From: Planctomycetota bacterium
GTDB taxonomy: Bacteria; Planctomycetota; Planctomycetia; Pirellulales; JADFKK01
Reading direction: 5' to 3'
DNA length: 33,644 bases
Assembly: GCA_022564995.1 (NCBI GenBank)
Contig: JADFKK010000050.1
Span: 1 to 33,644, forward strand
Positions 8,329 through 16,281 of this stretch are shown piece after piece. The first letter of the stretch is position 1; each line of letters begins with the position of its first letter. The notes beneath the pieces are model-generated. The model did not search any database. It was not told the origin of the DNA and saw nothing but the letters and a program-made list of their open reading frames with translations. A program made the position numbers and the translations under genes.

Positions 8329-9507
8329 CTAGTTGTCGGAGCTGCGGCTTTGCTTGCGATAGACGCTAGGAGGAACGCCCGTCTGTTTCTTGAACGCTCG
8401 GCTCAGGTATTCGACATGATTGAATCCCGCGCGCTGGGCGATTTCGCGCAACGGGAGATCGGTCGCCGTCAGAAGCTCTTTCACGCGCTGGGTCTGAATG
8501 CGGACGATCTCTTCATGGGGCGTGCGACCCAGCAATTTGCGAAAGCGGCTTTCGAGAGTCCGTCGGCCGAGCGACACCACTCGCAGGACATCCTCCACAT
8601 GGATGCCCTCGCAGGCATGCCGGCGAATGAACTGCATGGCGAGGACCACGTCGGGGTCGGAAATGGCCATGGAATCCGTGCTTTGCCGCGCGATGACGGT
8701 CTCCGGCTTCACGCGATAGATTTTCCATTCGACGGGCTCTCCCCGCATCAGCTTGTCGAGCAGTTCCGCGGCCAATCGTCCAGTACGGACCGGGTTGGTC
8801 TTGATGCTCGTGAGGGAGGGCTGAACAATATCACAGATCAATTCGTCGTTATCGACGCCGAGCACCGCAACTTCATCGGGGATGGCCAGGCCGAGATGAT
8901 GGCAGGCGTTCACGACATGCAGCCCGCAACCATCCCACGCCGCCATCACGCCTACGGGCTTGGGAAGTTCTCGAATCCAATCGGCCAGGCGGCGTGGATT
9001 CTGTTTCCACGGGTCCGGGACGCCGCGCGAAGGCCGGGGCTGGAAGACGCTACAATCAAAGCCAGCCTCTTGGATAAATCGCACAAAGTGCTCGCATCGC
9101 CAAGTCGACCAGTTGAATCCATAATTCGCGCAGAAGGCGAAGTGCTTCAGCCCTCGTTCGATAAAATGGCCCGCGGCCAGCCGAGCGATTTCCTCATCGT
9201 CCGTTTCGACACAAGGCGCCGAGGAAAGAAGCTGCGCGGCGCTGACGTCAATCACCGGAACTTTCGTTGCCTGGATGGCCTCGGCAATCCGTGCATTTTC
9301 GACGCGGGCGATGATGCCGTCGCCACGCCAATCCTTCAGCCAACTGGGCGGCGGCGCGCCGCGGCTCTGTTCGCCAAGCGATGTCGTCCAATTCGGGGAT
9401 TCGCGGGCATAGTCTCGGATGCCATGCAGCAAGCCGCGCGCGTAGGCGTTCGAGGTTTCGATGAGAAGCGCTACGTGGACTCGCTGACGGGTCAGTTGAT
9501 CAGACAA
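8329..9507 (-). CDS. XylR-like transcriptional regulator (LacI-type sensor plus AraC HTH)
   Basis: A 392-aa protein, the same length as I recall for E. coli XylR. Residues ~10-275 form a LacI/periplasmic-binding-protein sensor: VALLIETSNAYARGLLHGI, VPVIDVSA, FIERGLKHFAFCAN, IPDEVAVLGVDNDELICD and QPSLTSI. Residues ~285-388 form an AraC double helix-turn-helix: VVSLGRRTLESRFRKLLGRTP and LREIAQRAGFNHVEYLSRAFKK. Such proteins bind a sugar and activate catabolic operons. No xylose or other sugar catabolic gene is visible here; the only same-strand neighbour downstream is the LamG PEP-CTERM gene. Family assignment is firm; the effector and target are unknown. A copy of the 85-bp repeat begins 20 bp upstream of the start codon and may lie in the promoter. 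Confidence 0.88.
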   Translation of the reverse strand: MSDQLTRQRVHVALLIETSNAYARGLLHGIRDYARESPNWTTSLGEQSRGAPPPSWLKDWRGDGIIARVENARIAEAIQATKVPVIDVSAAQLLSSAPCVETDDEEIARLAAGHFIERGLKHFAFCANYGFNWSTWRCEHFVRFIQEAGFDCSVFQPRPSRGVPDPWKQNPRRLADWIRELPKPVGVMAAWDGCGLHVVNACHHLGLAIPDEVAVLGVDNDELICDIVQPSLTSIKTNPVRTGRLAAELLDKLMRGEPVEWKIYRVKPETVIARQSTDSMAISDPDVVLAMQFIRRHACEGIHVEDVLRVVSLGRRTLESRFRKLLGRTPHEEIVRIQTQRVKELLTATDLPLREIAQRAGFNHVEYLSRAFKKQTGVPPSVYRKQSRSSDN

Positions 9508-9527
9508 CGTGCTTTGTCCTTTAGTGT

Positions 9528-9612
9528 TGCAAGCGTCGTAGGTTATGCTTCAGCATAATATAACACCCGCCACATCGCCGCACACGCGGTGTGATGCTGA
9601 AGCATAACCTAC
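9528..9612. repeat. 85-bp nested-palindrome element, copy 2
   Basis: Same length and orientation as 7204-7288, with about 78 of 85 bases identical by eye, the same TGCAAGCGTC left flank and the same terminal inverted repeats. The right arm carries one change that weakens the inner palindrome. It lies between the divergent XylR-like regulator and the MFS fusion gene, so it could influence both promoters. Confidence 0.9.
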
Positions 9613-9728
9613 GCTGCTTCCGATCGAAGCGGCTGTGCCGATTCTGACGCTGGGCGATAAAGCGGCGCGAGACGTATAGTTGCAATAACGTCTCGATCCC
9701 GTCCGCTCCACGTTCACGAGCACCGCTC

Positions 9729-12470
9729 ATGTCTGCCGATCAAGCGACCATCGAATTACCGCAGTCGCCTACCGAGGAACCTTTGATCGCGGATTCCACG
9801 CCGCCGAAGAATAGGCCACGAAGCGAAGCACACGCGAGCGATCCTCAGCCGGCACCAATCTCCAAGTCCGTGTCGTTCGCCGTCCACGCCGTATTTTTTC
9901 TCTCCGGCGCCGCTTCGTTGATCTGCGAAGTGGTTTGGTTCAAACAACTACAATTCATTCTCGGCAGTTCGACGTTCGCGACCAGCGTGGTGGTGGCTTC
10001 GTTCTTCTTGGGCCTTGGCCTGGGAAGCTGGTACTGTGGCCGGCGGGTCGATGGCTGGGGGCATCTCTTGCGAAACTATGCCTGGCTGGAGCTTGCGTTG
10101 GCCGCGCTCAGTGCCACGGTAACGCTCGCTTTGGCCATGTCGGCCACCTGGATCGAATGGCTGGCTCCGTGGTTGGCGCTCGACTCGCCGGCGAGAATGC
10201 CGCTGATGATTGCGCTCAGTGTGATCTGCCTGATGCCGCCGACGACCCTGATGGGAGCGACGCTTCCGGTGCTCGCGAAATACCTGGTTCGTCGGCGGGG
10301 AGATCTGGCCGCACGGATCGGAAAGCTCTATGGGCTGAACACGCTGGGGGCCGCCTGCGGATGTTTTCTGGTCGGCTTTTTCTTGATCGGCTATTTCGGG
10401 GTGATCCAAGCGGCAATGTTCGGTACGGGCATCTATCTGCTCATTGCTGTCGCCGTCGGCGTCATGGCGGGTGCCACTGCTGGCTCGCCCAGCAGTGCCC
10501 CGGAATCGACTCACGACACTGCTGGGCAAGCCAGCAGTGGCACCCAATTGCAAGCCAGCAATGTCACCCACCCAGAAACTTCGCAATCGAACCCCTGCCC
10601 TCTCGTCATTATCTTTGCCGTGACCGGCTTCGCGTCGATTGCCTACGAAGTGCTGTGGTTTCGGCTGCTAACCAATTTCAGCATCCAATCGGTCTACGCC
10701 TTCTCCGGCATGTTGTCGGTGTATTTGCTCGGCCTGGTGATCGGGGCCTTCGTCTGCTCGCGGTGGTTGGCGCCGAAGAAAGACAAGTTGCTGAGTTACT
10801 TCGCCCGCGTTCAATTGCTGATCGCGGTCACGGCAATGATCTCGCTAGGGCTGCTGGGTCGCTCGTCGAACATTCTCCACGCCATCGGCAAGGTGCAGCG
10901 CTGGCTCGGCATCGACGAATTCATGTTCACGGCGTTCTCCGGCACCTCGTCGTTTTTGTTTCTGGCGCTGGTCGTGTTGCTGCTGCCGGCGACGTTGATC
11001 GGAATTTCGTTTCCGCTGGCCAGCGAACTGACCGTGCATCGCATCAACCGCCTGGGTCGGCGGCTGGGGCTGCTGTACGGCCTCAACACGCTGGGCGGAG
11101 TGTTTGGTTCGCTGGTGGTCGGGTTTGTGCTGCTGCCGCTGCTGGGAAGCCAAATGAGTTTTTTGATAGTCGTAACGCTGAGCATGTTGCTGTTCGTGGC
11201 GATTGTCCTCTCGCAGAGCAGCTTGCGCCGTCAGGGCTGGCTGTATCGCGAAGGAGCGATCACGGCGGCGGTGCTCGTCGGCATGGCGTTTTATCTCGGG
11301 CCCGACTACCTGAAGAAATCACAGACCGCCTATGTCGGCGCCGAAGTGCTCGACTTTCGCGAGACGAAAGACGCGACCTTCCTGGTGCTGAATTACGAGT
11401 CCGACATCACGCAGCCGTATCAACAGATTCTGGTCAACGGCAAGTCGTTCGCCAACAACAGCCCGCCGGGCAGGCGCTACATGAGCGTGCTGGCCCATCT
11501 TCCGGCCCTGCTGCACGAGGAGCCGAAGGAGGCCGTGGTGATCGCCATCGGCACCGGCACGACGGTCGGATGTCTGACGCTGCATCCCACGATCGACACG
11601 TTATGGGCGGTTGATATTTCACAAGACGTGTTTGACTTCGCACAGCATTTCGTGCCGCTCAATCACGATTTCGTCAATTCGCCGAAGGTGCGGACCGTGG
11701 CCGCCGACGGGCGACACTTTTTGCTGTGTACCGATCGCCGCTTCGACGTGCTGACCTTTGAGCCGCCGCCGCCCAACGACGCCGGAGTGGTGAATCTTTA
11801 CAGTCGAGACTTTTACCGATTGGCCCGCCGACGCATGGCGCCCGGCGGCATCGTCTGCCAGTGGATTCCGCTTGATCTGCCGCGGGGCGATTTGAGCCGG
11901 ATGTTGATCCAGTCGATGATGGCCGAGTTTCCGCACGTCTCGCTGTGGATTTCCAATCGCTGCGAGGGCATCGCCATCGCCTCGGAGCAGCCGCTGCGGA
12001 TCGACGTCGACCGTTTGCGGCGGAGAATGTCGCACCCCGCATTACAAAACGACATGGCGGCTTACGCCCTGGGTCAGCCCGAGCAATTGCTGGCCACCTT
12101 CTTCGCCGCCGATGAGGATCTGGCCCGCTTTGTCGGCGACGTGCCGACGATCACCGACAATCGTCCACGGGTCGAGTATTTCAGCCACTACGAACGCAAA
12201 AAGCTTCGCTACGATGAAATACTCAAATACCGCACACCGGTCGATGCGTATCTAACGTCGAGCGACACGCTAAACCGCCAGCGGCTGGCGCAGGCAATCG
12301 ACGTTCATACCGATGTGCTGTTCGCCCACGAGTTGCGCACCGATCACCAGTACGCCGCCGCCCGCAGGCGCCTTGAGCGGGCCGCCGCGCAGTCGCCGGG
12401 CAATCCGTACGTCAGCTATCTCCTCGACCTGCTCGACCAGGAGCAAGAGCGGTACGCGGCGGCGCAATGA
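9729..12470 (+). CDS. MFS-like membrane protein fused to spermidine synthase-like domain
   Basis: A 913-aa protein. After a ~48-residue polar, Pro-rich N terminus, two hydrophobic blocks (residues ~49-245 and ~285-530) each hold several membrane segments. Each begins alike (FFLSGAASLICEVVWFKQL and FAVTGFASIAYEVLWFRLL), and GKLYGLNTLGA in block one parallels GLLYGLNTLGG in block two, so the halves are duplicated. Residues ~590-740 are a Rossmann methyltransferase-like domain related to spermidine synthase: IGTGTTVG near 606-614, the acidic AVDIS, then ADGRHFL. The segment where spermidine synthases carry a catalytic Asp reads TFEPPPPNDAG, so polyamine synthesis is doubtful. The C-terminal ~100 residues resemble TPR-like helices. 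Such fusions are common in planctomycetes and their substrate is unknown. The linker between the halves is encoded partly by a palindromic repeat (10471-10543). Confidence 0.82.
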   Translation: MSADQATIELPQSPTEEPLIADSTPPKNRPRSEAHASDPQPAPISKSVSFAVHAVFFLSGAASLICEVVWFKQLQFILGSSTFATSVVVASFFLGLGLGSWYCGRRVDGWGHLLRNYAWLELALAALSATVTLALAMSATWIEWLAPWLALDSPARMPLMIALSVICLMPPTTLMGATLPVLAKYLVRRRGDLAARIGKLYGLNTLGAACGCFLVGFFLIGYFGVIQAAMFGTGIYLLIAVAVGVMAGATAGSPSSAPESTHDTAGQASSGTQLQASNVTHPETSQSNPCPLVIIFAVTGFASIAYEVLWFRLLTNFSIQSVYAFSGMLSVYLLGLVIGAFVCSRWLAPKKDKLLSYFARVQLLIAVTAMISLGLLGRSSNILHAIGKVQRWLGIDEFMFTAFSGTSSFLFLALVVLLLPATLIGISFPLASELTVHRINRLGRRLGLLYGLNTLGGVFGSLVVGFVLLPLLGSQMSFLIVVTLSMLLFVAIVLSQSSLRRQGWLYREGAITAAVLVGMAFYLGPDYLKKSQTAYVGAEVLDFRETKDATFLVLNYESDITQPYQQILVNGKSFANNSPPGRRYMSVLAHLPALLHEEPKEAVVIAIGTGTTVGCLTLHPTIDTLWAVDISQDVFDFAQHFVPLNHDFVNSPKVRTVAADGRHFLLCTDRRFDVLTFEPPPPNDAGVVNLYSRDFYRLARRRMAPGGIVCQWIPLDLPRGDLSRMLIQSMMAEFPHVSLWISNRCEGIAIASEQPLRIDVDRLRRRMSHPALQNDMAAYALGQPEQLLATFFAADEDLARFVGDVPTITDNRPRVEYFSHYERKKLRYDEILKYRTPVDAYLTSSDTLNRQRLAQAIDVHTDVLFAHELRTDHQYAAARRRLERAAAQSPGNPYVSYLLDLLDQEQERYAAAQ
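10471..10543. repeat. REP-like palindromic repeat inside an open reading frame
   Basis: The left arm 10471-10497 and right arm 10517-10543 are inverted repeats matching at 26 of 27 positions. Each arm contains its own hairpin (CACTGCTGG / CCAGCAGTG). A related partial copy follows at 10550-10573, giving a ~24-bp imperfect tandem. The repeat keeps the reading frame and encodes roughly residues 248-280, a Ser/Thr/Gly/Ala-rich linker between the two membrane halves of the fusion protein. Confidence 0.85.
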
Positions 12471-12677
12471 CGGCCCGTTGAAAAGTTTTAGGAGGCGACT
12501 GCTTACTTTGGCCACCGCTCGCCGCGGGCTGTTTCGTGGGACACGCAAAGGGCGAGTGACTCTGAGTTGGCCAACCAACGAGCCGAATCTCGCCGATTTT
12601 TCTTGCATCTCGCGGCGTATCGGATAGGCTGTTAGGCATTAGCCGATCCGTCGGGTGACCTGGAGAACGCGACTGCT

Positions 12678-13127
12678 TTGATCGAGATCCTTCACAAAAC
12701 GACCGGCGCGGTGCTGCACGAGGTCGAGGCGCGTTCGCTGGAGCGGGCCGACCTGAGCGGGCTCGATTTGGGCGGGGCGGATCTTTCCGGCACGATTTTG
12801 GCGGGGAGTGTCTTTCGCGATTCGGTTCTGCATGGGGCGCTGCTATGCTACGCCAATTTGGCGGACGCGGATCTGCGCAACGTCCGCCTGAGTGAAGCCG
12901 ATCTAACGGCGGCCGGCTTCAACGGGGCCAATTTGGCCGGGGCCGATCTATCGGGGGCCAACGCACGGGCGGCCAGCTTCTTCGGGGCCAATCTCTCGGG
13001 GGCCAACCTCAGCGGGGCCAATCTGGTGCGTTGCGATTTCACCGGGGCCGACCTGTCCGGGGTCGATCTGTCGGGGGCGACCTTCGACGAGAGAACACGC
13101 TGGCCGGAAGGGTTTTCGCCCGGGTGA
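12678..13127 (+). CDS. Pentapeptide repeat protein
   Basis: A 149-aa protein starting at a TTG (12678). GGAG lies 12 bp upstream, and the N-terminal reading MIEILHKTTGAVLHEVEA is coherent up to this codon. From residue ~20 to ~135 it consists of about 20 A(D/N)LSG-type pentapeptide repeats (ADLSGLDLGGADLSG, GANLSGANLSGANL, ADLSGVDLSG), expected to form a right-handed square beta-helix. It ends with TFDERTRWPEGF, a tail I associate with planctomycete members. No signal peptide or membrane segment is visible, so it is likely cytosolic. Some family members bind DNA gyrase as a DNA mimic, but most have no known role, and nothing nearby points to one. The 207-bp gap before it holds no recognisable feature. 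Confidence 0.8.
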   Translation: MIEILHKTTGAVLHEVEARSLERADLSGLDLGGADLSGTILAGSVFRDSVLHGALLCYANLADADLRNVRLSEADLTAAGFNGANLAGADLSGANARAASFFGANLSGANLSGANLVRCDFTGADLSGVDLSGATFDERTRWPEGFSPG

Positions 13128-13135
13128 GCGCCCTC

Positions 13136-13184
13136 GTGGCATGGGCGTCCCGCCCGTGGACCACCGGCGAGACGCCGGTGCCAC
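13136..13184. repeat. Palindromic repeat GTGGCA...TGCCAC
   Basis: Arms 13136-13159 and 13161-13184 are inverted repeats matching at about 20 of 24 positions. Each contains its own hairpin (GGGCG-TCC-CGCCC and CCGGCG-AGA-CGCCGG). It begins 9 bp after the pentapeptide gene and may serve as its terminator or be a REP-like element. The remaining gap to nuoA (to 13502) holds the candidate promoter and one further hairpin. Confidence 0.75.
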
Positions 13185-13282
13185 GGCCCCTTTGCGATGG
13201 CAAAATGAGCAAACGGCGCTGAATGTGCCGCGCCTCAAGCGGATTTGTCCCGATTCGGCCCATCTATCGGGCTCGGCACGGC

Positions 13283-13310
13283 TTGCAAAGCAGCGCGGAT
13301 GACTTAGAAT
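13283..13310 (+). promoter_or_regulatory. Candidate promoter of the nuo cluster
   Basis: TTGCAA (13283-13288) and TAGAAT (13305-13310) are spaced 16 bp in the 375-bp gap before nuoA. The transcript would have a ~185-nt leader containing the hairpin at 13372-13413. Sequence match only. Confidence 0.4.
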
Positions 13311-13371
13311 GCTCGCTTTGGTAATCCGACTCAAGAGTCACCGAAGAATCACTTGCCGGTTTTCCGCTTTC

Positions 13372-13413
13372 GGGTGGCTGGTGGCAGAGCCCTGGCGATG
13401 CCACCAGCCACCC
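13372..13413. repeat. 15-bp inverted repeat in the nuoA leader
   Basis: GGGTGGCTGGTGGCA (13372-13386) is the exact reverse complement of 13399-13413, with a 12-nt loop. It lies ~90 bp before nuoA, inside the predicted leader. It may be an attenuator-like hairpin or simply another interspersed repeat; no T-run follows. Confidence 0.7.
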
Positions 13414-13502
13414 AATCCTGCAAGTCATGCCGATAAAATTTTTGCGACCCGCCGGTGGACGGGGACAAGGATCGTCCATCGCCCGACGGGGAGCTGACGA
13501 CT

Positions 13503-14108
13503 ATGGCCACACCAATTGCAATTGTCGCTTACCTGGCGTTATTCTCTGCGGTAGGCGCTGTGTTTCTCTTCGCGAATCTGTTGGTCGGCCGCTTCCTGCG
13601 CCCAAAAAACCCCAACGAAGAGAAGCTGGAAATCTATGAGTGTGGCGAGCCGCCCATCGGGTCGAGCTTCGTGCAGTTCGATCTGCGGTATTATGTCGTG
13701 GCGCTGTTGTTCTTGATTTTCGACGTCGAGATCGCGTTTTTCTTTCCCTGGGCGACCGTCTTCGGCAAGGCCTCGCATCTAGCCGACCCGGCGCTGCACA
13801 ACCCGGCGGTCACGGCGCCCGACGTGCGGCAAGAGACCGTCGCGGGCCTGTACAGCGAGTTGGGCGTGCCGGCTTCGGACGCCATCGTACAGGCCGATGC
13901 GGAGACGATCATCGCGGAAGCGACGAGGTTGATGCACTTTTCGCTGATCGACATCGGCGTGTTTTTTGTCGTGCTGCTGGTCGGATTCGCCTACGTTTGG
14001 AAGCGCGGCGACTTGGATTGGGTGCGGGCCGTCAGCCACGATCGAACGCGCGAGCAGTTGAGTCGCACTCCGCCAACATCCGAAGAGGAGCCCGTGTTGT
14101 CGTCTTGA
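13503..14108 (+). CDS. nuoA: NADH-quinone oxidoreductase subunit A
   Basis: A 201-aa membrane subunit of complex I at the junction of the membrane and peripheral arms. The start at 13503 is chosen because GGGGAG lies 9 bp upstream and membrane helix 1 (residues ~7-28) follows at once. Conserved parts: YECGEPP at 45-51, including the loop Cys, and FDVEIAFFFPWA at 73-84 in helix 2. Helix 3 is FSLIDIGVFFVVLLVGFAYVW, ~146-166. Residues ~89-144 are an extra hydrophilic stretch of about 55 residues between helices 2 and 3, and there is a ~30-residue polar tail, so the protein is longer than the usual 120-150. It leads a cluster of nine nuo genes. nuoB, normally next, is missing and nuoC follows after 137 bp. 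Confidence 0.93.
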   Translation: MATPIAIVAYLALFSAVGAVFLFANLLVGRFLRPKNPNEEKLEIYECGEPPIGSSFVQFDLRYYVVALLFLIFDVEIAFFFPWATVFGKASHLADPALHNPAVTAPDVRQETVAGLYSELGVPASDAIVQADAETIIAEATRLMHFSLIDIGVFFVVLLVGFAYVWKRGDLDWVRAVSHDRTREQLSRTPPTSEEEPVLSS

Positions 14109-14118
14109 TCAGCAACCA

Positions 14119-14187
14119 CACTAGCCCGACGCGCAAGCGAGGGTTCCCCGGGCGACGCTTTCCCCTCGCTGGCGCGTCGGGCTAGTG
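14119..14187. repeat. Inverted repeat between nuoA and nuoC
   Basis: Arms at about 14119-14142 and 14163-14187 (CACTAGCCCGACGCGC... and its near reverse complement) form a long imperfect hairpin. It occupies the place where nuoB stands in the canonical order. As it lies inside the cluster, it is more likely an interspersed repeat than a strong terminator. Confidence 0.8.
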
Positions 14188-14245
14188 TTTGCGAACGACA
14201 ACCGATTCGACAGCGAAACCCTTGACAAATTGATGCGTTGAAAAC

Positions 14246-14776
14246 ATGAGCGGACCGAATCTCGTTGACCAACTGAAGCAGCGTTTTGGTGAAGCGATCA
14301 CCGGCGCCAACCTCGAGGCGATCGATCCTTGGATCGAGGTTTCGCCGCAGGGATTGGTCGAGGTCTGTCGACATTTGCACGACGAGCCGGGCTTGGAGTT
14401 TAACCTGCTGAACTGCATCAGCGGAGTCGATTATTTTCAGCCCGACGAAAAAAAAGCCAAGAAGTTTCCCTGGGACGTACATCTGGAGGTGGTCTATCAC
14501 ATGTGGAGCCTGCCGCACAAACGCTCGCTGGTGCTCAAGGTGATGCTGCCCCGCTGGAAAGACGACAAAGAAGGCGAATTGCCGGAAGTGCCGACCGTGA
14601 GCGGCATCTGGCGCACGGCAGATTGGCACGAGCGAGAAGTTTACGATCTGATGGGCGTGCGGTTCATCGGCCATCCCGATCCCCGGCGGATCCTCTGTCC
14701 CGAGGACTGGGTCGGCCATCCGCTTCGCCGCGACTACGAAATGCCCCTGGAATATCACGGAATTCGTGGGCGGTAA
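14246..14776 (+). CDS. nuoC: NADH-quinone oxidoreductase subunit C (30 kDa)
   Basis: A 176-aa peripheral subunit of complex I, part of the quinone-reducing Q module. The family signature is complete at residues ~127-150: WHEREVYDLMGVRF followed by GHPDPRRIL. The N-terminal part includes LLNCISGVDYF (~54-64), typical of the 30-kDa fold, and a slightly extended loop with several lysines (69-73). It is separate from NuoD, unlike the fused NuoCD of enterobacteria. The ATG at 14246 lacks a strong ribosome-binding site. nuoD follows 83 bp later. Its usual direct partner NuoB is not encoded in this window. Confidence 0.95.
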   Translation: MSGPNLVDQLKQRFGEAITGANLEAIDPWIEVSPQGLVEVCRHLHDEPGLEFNLLNCISGVDYFQPDEKKAKKFPWDVHLEVVYHMWSLPHKRSLVLKVMLPRWKDDKEGELPEVPTVSGIWRTADWHEREVYDLMGVRFIGHPDPRRILCPEDWVGHPLRRDYEMPLEYHGIRGR

Positions 14777-14859
14777 ACATAAAGCCGCGACCGTTGGTCG
14801 CGCCCCTCGTGCAGTACAGCAGAACACAACGACTCGACCAATCCACAAGGCCAGCACCA

Positions 14860-16065
14860 ATGTCCACCGACGTTGACGATCCACGCATCGTTGAATTCGA
14901 CGTCCGCACCGACGAAATGTTGGTGAACATGGGACCGCAGCATCCCAGCACGCACGGCGTGTTGCGGCTGGTGCTGCGCACCGACGGCGAGATCGTCTCG
15001 GAGGTGACTCCGCACATCGGCTATTTGCATCGCTGTGCTGAGAAGATCGGCGAAAACCTTACGCCGCGGCAGTGGATTCCTTACACCGACCGGATGGATT
15101 ATCTGGCCGGCATGAACATGAACCTCGGCTGGTCGCTGACGGTCGAGAAGCTGCTCAATTACGAATTGCCCGAGAAGGCCCGGCACCTGCGGGTGATCAT
15201 CGCCGAATTGAATCGCATCGCCAGCCACTTCGTCGGCATGGGCGCTTACGGATTGGACCTCGGCACGTTCAGCCCGTTCTTGTACGCCTTTCGCGAGCGG
15301 GAGAAGATACTCGATCTATTCGAGGATGCCTGCGGGGCCAGGCTCACCTACAGCTACATCACGCCGGGTGGCGCGACGGACGATTTGCCGGCGGGCTGGC
15401 TGAAAAAGTGCGAGACGTTTCTCGATCAACTGCTGGCGGTGATCGATGAGTGTCACACCCTGTTGACCACCAACGAGATTTTCATCCGCCGCACGGTCAA
15501 CGTCGGCGTGCTTTCGCCCGAGATGGCGATTAACTACGGCTGCACGGGGCCTGTGCTTAGGGGCAGCGGCGTCGACCACGACCTGCGCCGCGACGGCGAA
15601 GAGCGTTACACGGAAATGTACGACGGTTACGCCTTCGAGGTGATCTGCGAGACCGACGGCCATTACCCCAGCGATCACGATTATCCGCCCGTGCCCGAGT
15701 CGGCCGTGTTGGGCGACTGTTGGCATCGGTTTTACGTTCGCATGTTGGAAGTGATTCAGGCGATGGATCTGATTCGCCAGGCGATGGACCGCTACAGCAC
15801 GGCCGAGGGTGATTACGGCGTGCCGATCAAGTTGTTCGAGAAATTGCCCAAGGGCGAAGTCTACCTGGAGACCGAATGCCCGCGCGGACAGATGGGCTTT
15901 TATCTCGTCAGCGACGGCACTTCGATTCCCTGGCGCACCCGAGCCCGCAGCAGTTGTTTTTCCAATCTGTCGGTGACCGAGGAGTTGTGTCGCGGCGTGC
16001 TGCTGGCCGACGTGCCGGCGGTGGTTGGCTCGCTCGATATTGTGATGGGAGAGATAGATCGGTAG
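14860..16065 (+). CDS. nuoD: NADH-quinone oxidoreductase subunit D (49 kDa)
   Basis: A 401-aa subunit forming the quinone-binding pocket with NuoB. The frame is open much further upstream, but the ATG at 14860 is chosen because family similarity starts there and the upstream part overlaps nuoC. Seen: MGPQHPSTHGVLRL at residues 24-37 and YTDRMDY at 75-81. His32 and Tyr81 correspond, from remembered alignment with Thermus Nqo4 (His38, Tyr87), to the quinone-contacting pair, with identical spacing of 49. Further family motifs are ASHFVGMGAYGLDLG, GPVLRGSGVDHDLR and the C-terminal SLDIVMGEIDR. Length and motifs indicate an intact, functional gene. The 216-bp gap after it contains a dispersed repeat (16104-16230) that separates it from nuoH. 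Confidence 0.96.
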   Translation: MSTDVDDPRIVEFDVRTDEMLVNMGPQHPSTHGVLRLVLRTDGEIVSEVTPHIGYLHRCAEKIGENLTPRQWIPYTDRMDYLAGMNMNLGWSLTVEKLLNYELPEKARHLRVIIAELNRIASHFVGMGAYGLDLGTFSPFLYAFREREKILDLFEDACGARLTYSYITPGGATDDLPAGWLKKCETFLDQLLAVIDECHTLLTTNEIFIRRTVNVGVLSPEMAINYGCTGPVLRGSGVDHDLRRDGEERYTEMYDGYAFEVICETDGHYPSDHDYPPVPESAVLGDCWHRFYVRMLEVIQAMDLIRQAMDRYSTAEGDYGVPIKLFEKLPKGEVYLETECPRGQMGFYLVSDGTSIPWRTRARSSCFSNLSVTEELCRGVLLADVPAVVGSLDIVMGEIDR

Positions 16066-16103
16066 GAGGGTCGCGCATGAAGAAGTGGAGAAGTTTCACA
16101 AGT

Positions 16104-16230
16104 TCGGAAATCCGAAGCACGAAATCCTAAACAAATTAGAAATCCGAATTTCAAATGTCAGAAACGTCGGGCGTTGGGGGTTTTTGTATTCGTGCTTTGG
16201 ATTTGTTTAGGATTTCGTGCTTAGGATTTG
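16104..16230. repeat. Dispersed repeat family 'AAGCACGAAATCCTAAACAA', copy A
   Basis: AAGCACGAAATCCTAAACAA near 16115 recurs inverted near 16203-16224, forming a loose foldback. The same motif occurs at 25398-25530 and, in part, at 31323-31462. This copy fills most of the nuoD-nuoH gap. The sequence is AT-richer than its surroundings and has no ORF. Confidence 0.75.
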
Positions 16231-16281
16231 AACGGCGATATTTCACGATTCATTTGACAATCATTCAGGATTATTTCGGCC

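Noticed and set aside
8125..9558. A 477-codon open frame on the plus strand opposite the XylR-like gene.
   Set aside because: It is the complement of a clear XylR-type gene, starts in an intergenic gap and runs through the 85-bp repeat, and its translation has no recognisable domain. High GC makes long opposite frames likely.
7204..9612. A composite transposon with the 85-bp repeats as insertion sequences.
   Set aside because: The repeats are too short to code for a transposase and no transposase lies between them; only a repeat-flanked cassette can be claimed.
9935..11614. A 559-codon open frame overlapping the MFS/spermidine-synthase-like gene.
   Set aside because: Its translation is rich in Arg, Gly and Ala with no membrane segments, while the other frame gives a coherent protein.
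14503..14859. N-terminal extension of NuoD.
   Set aside because: The extra codons overlap nuoC in another frame and have no similarity to NuoD; the family start matches 14860.
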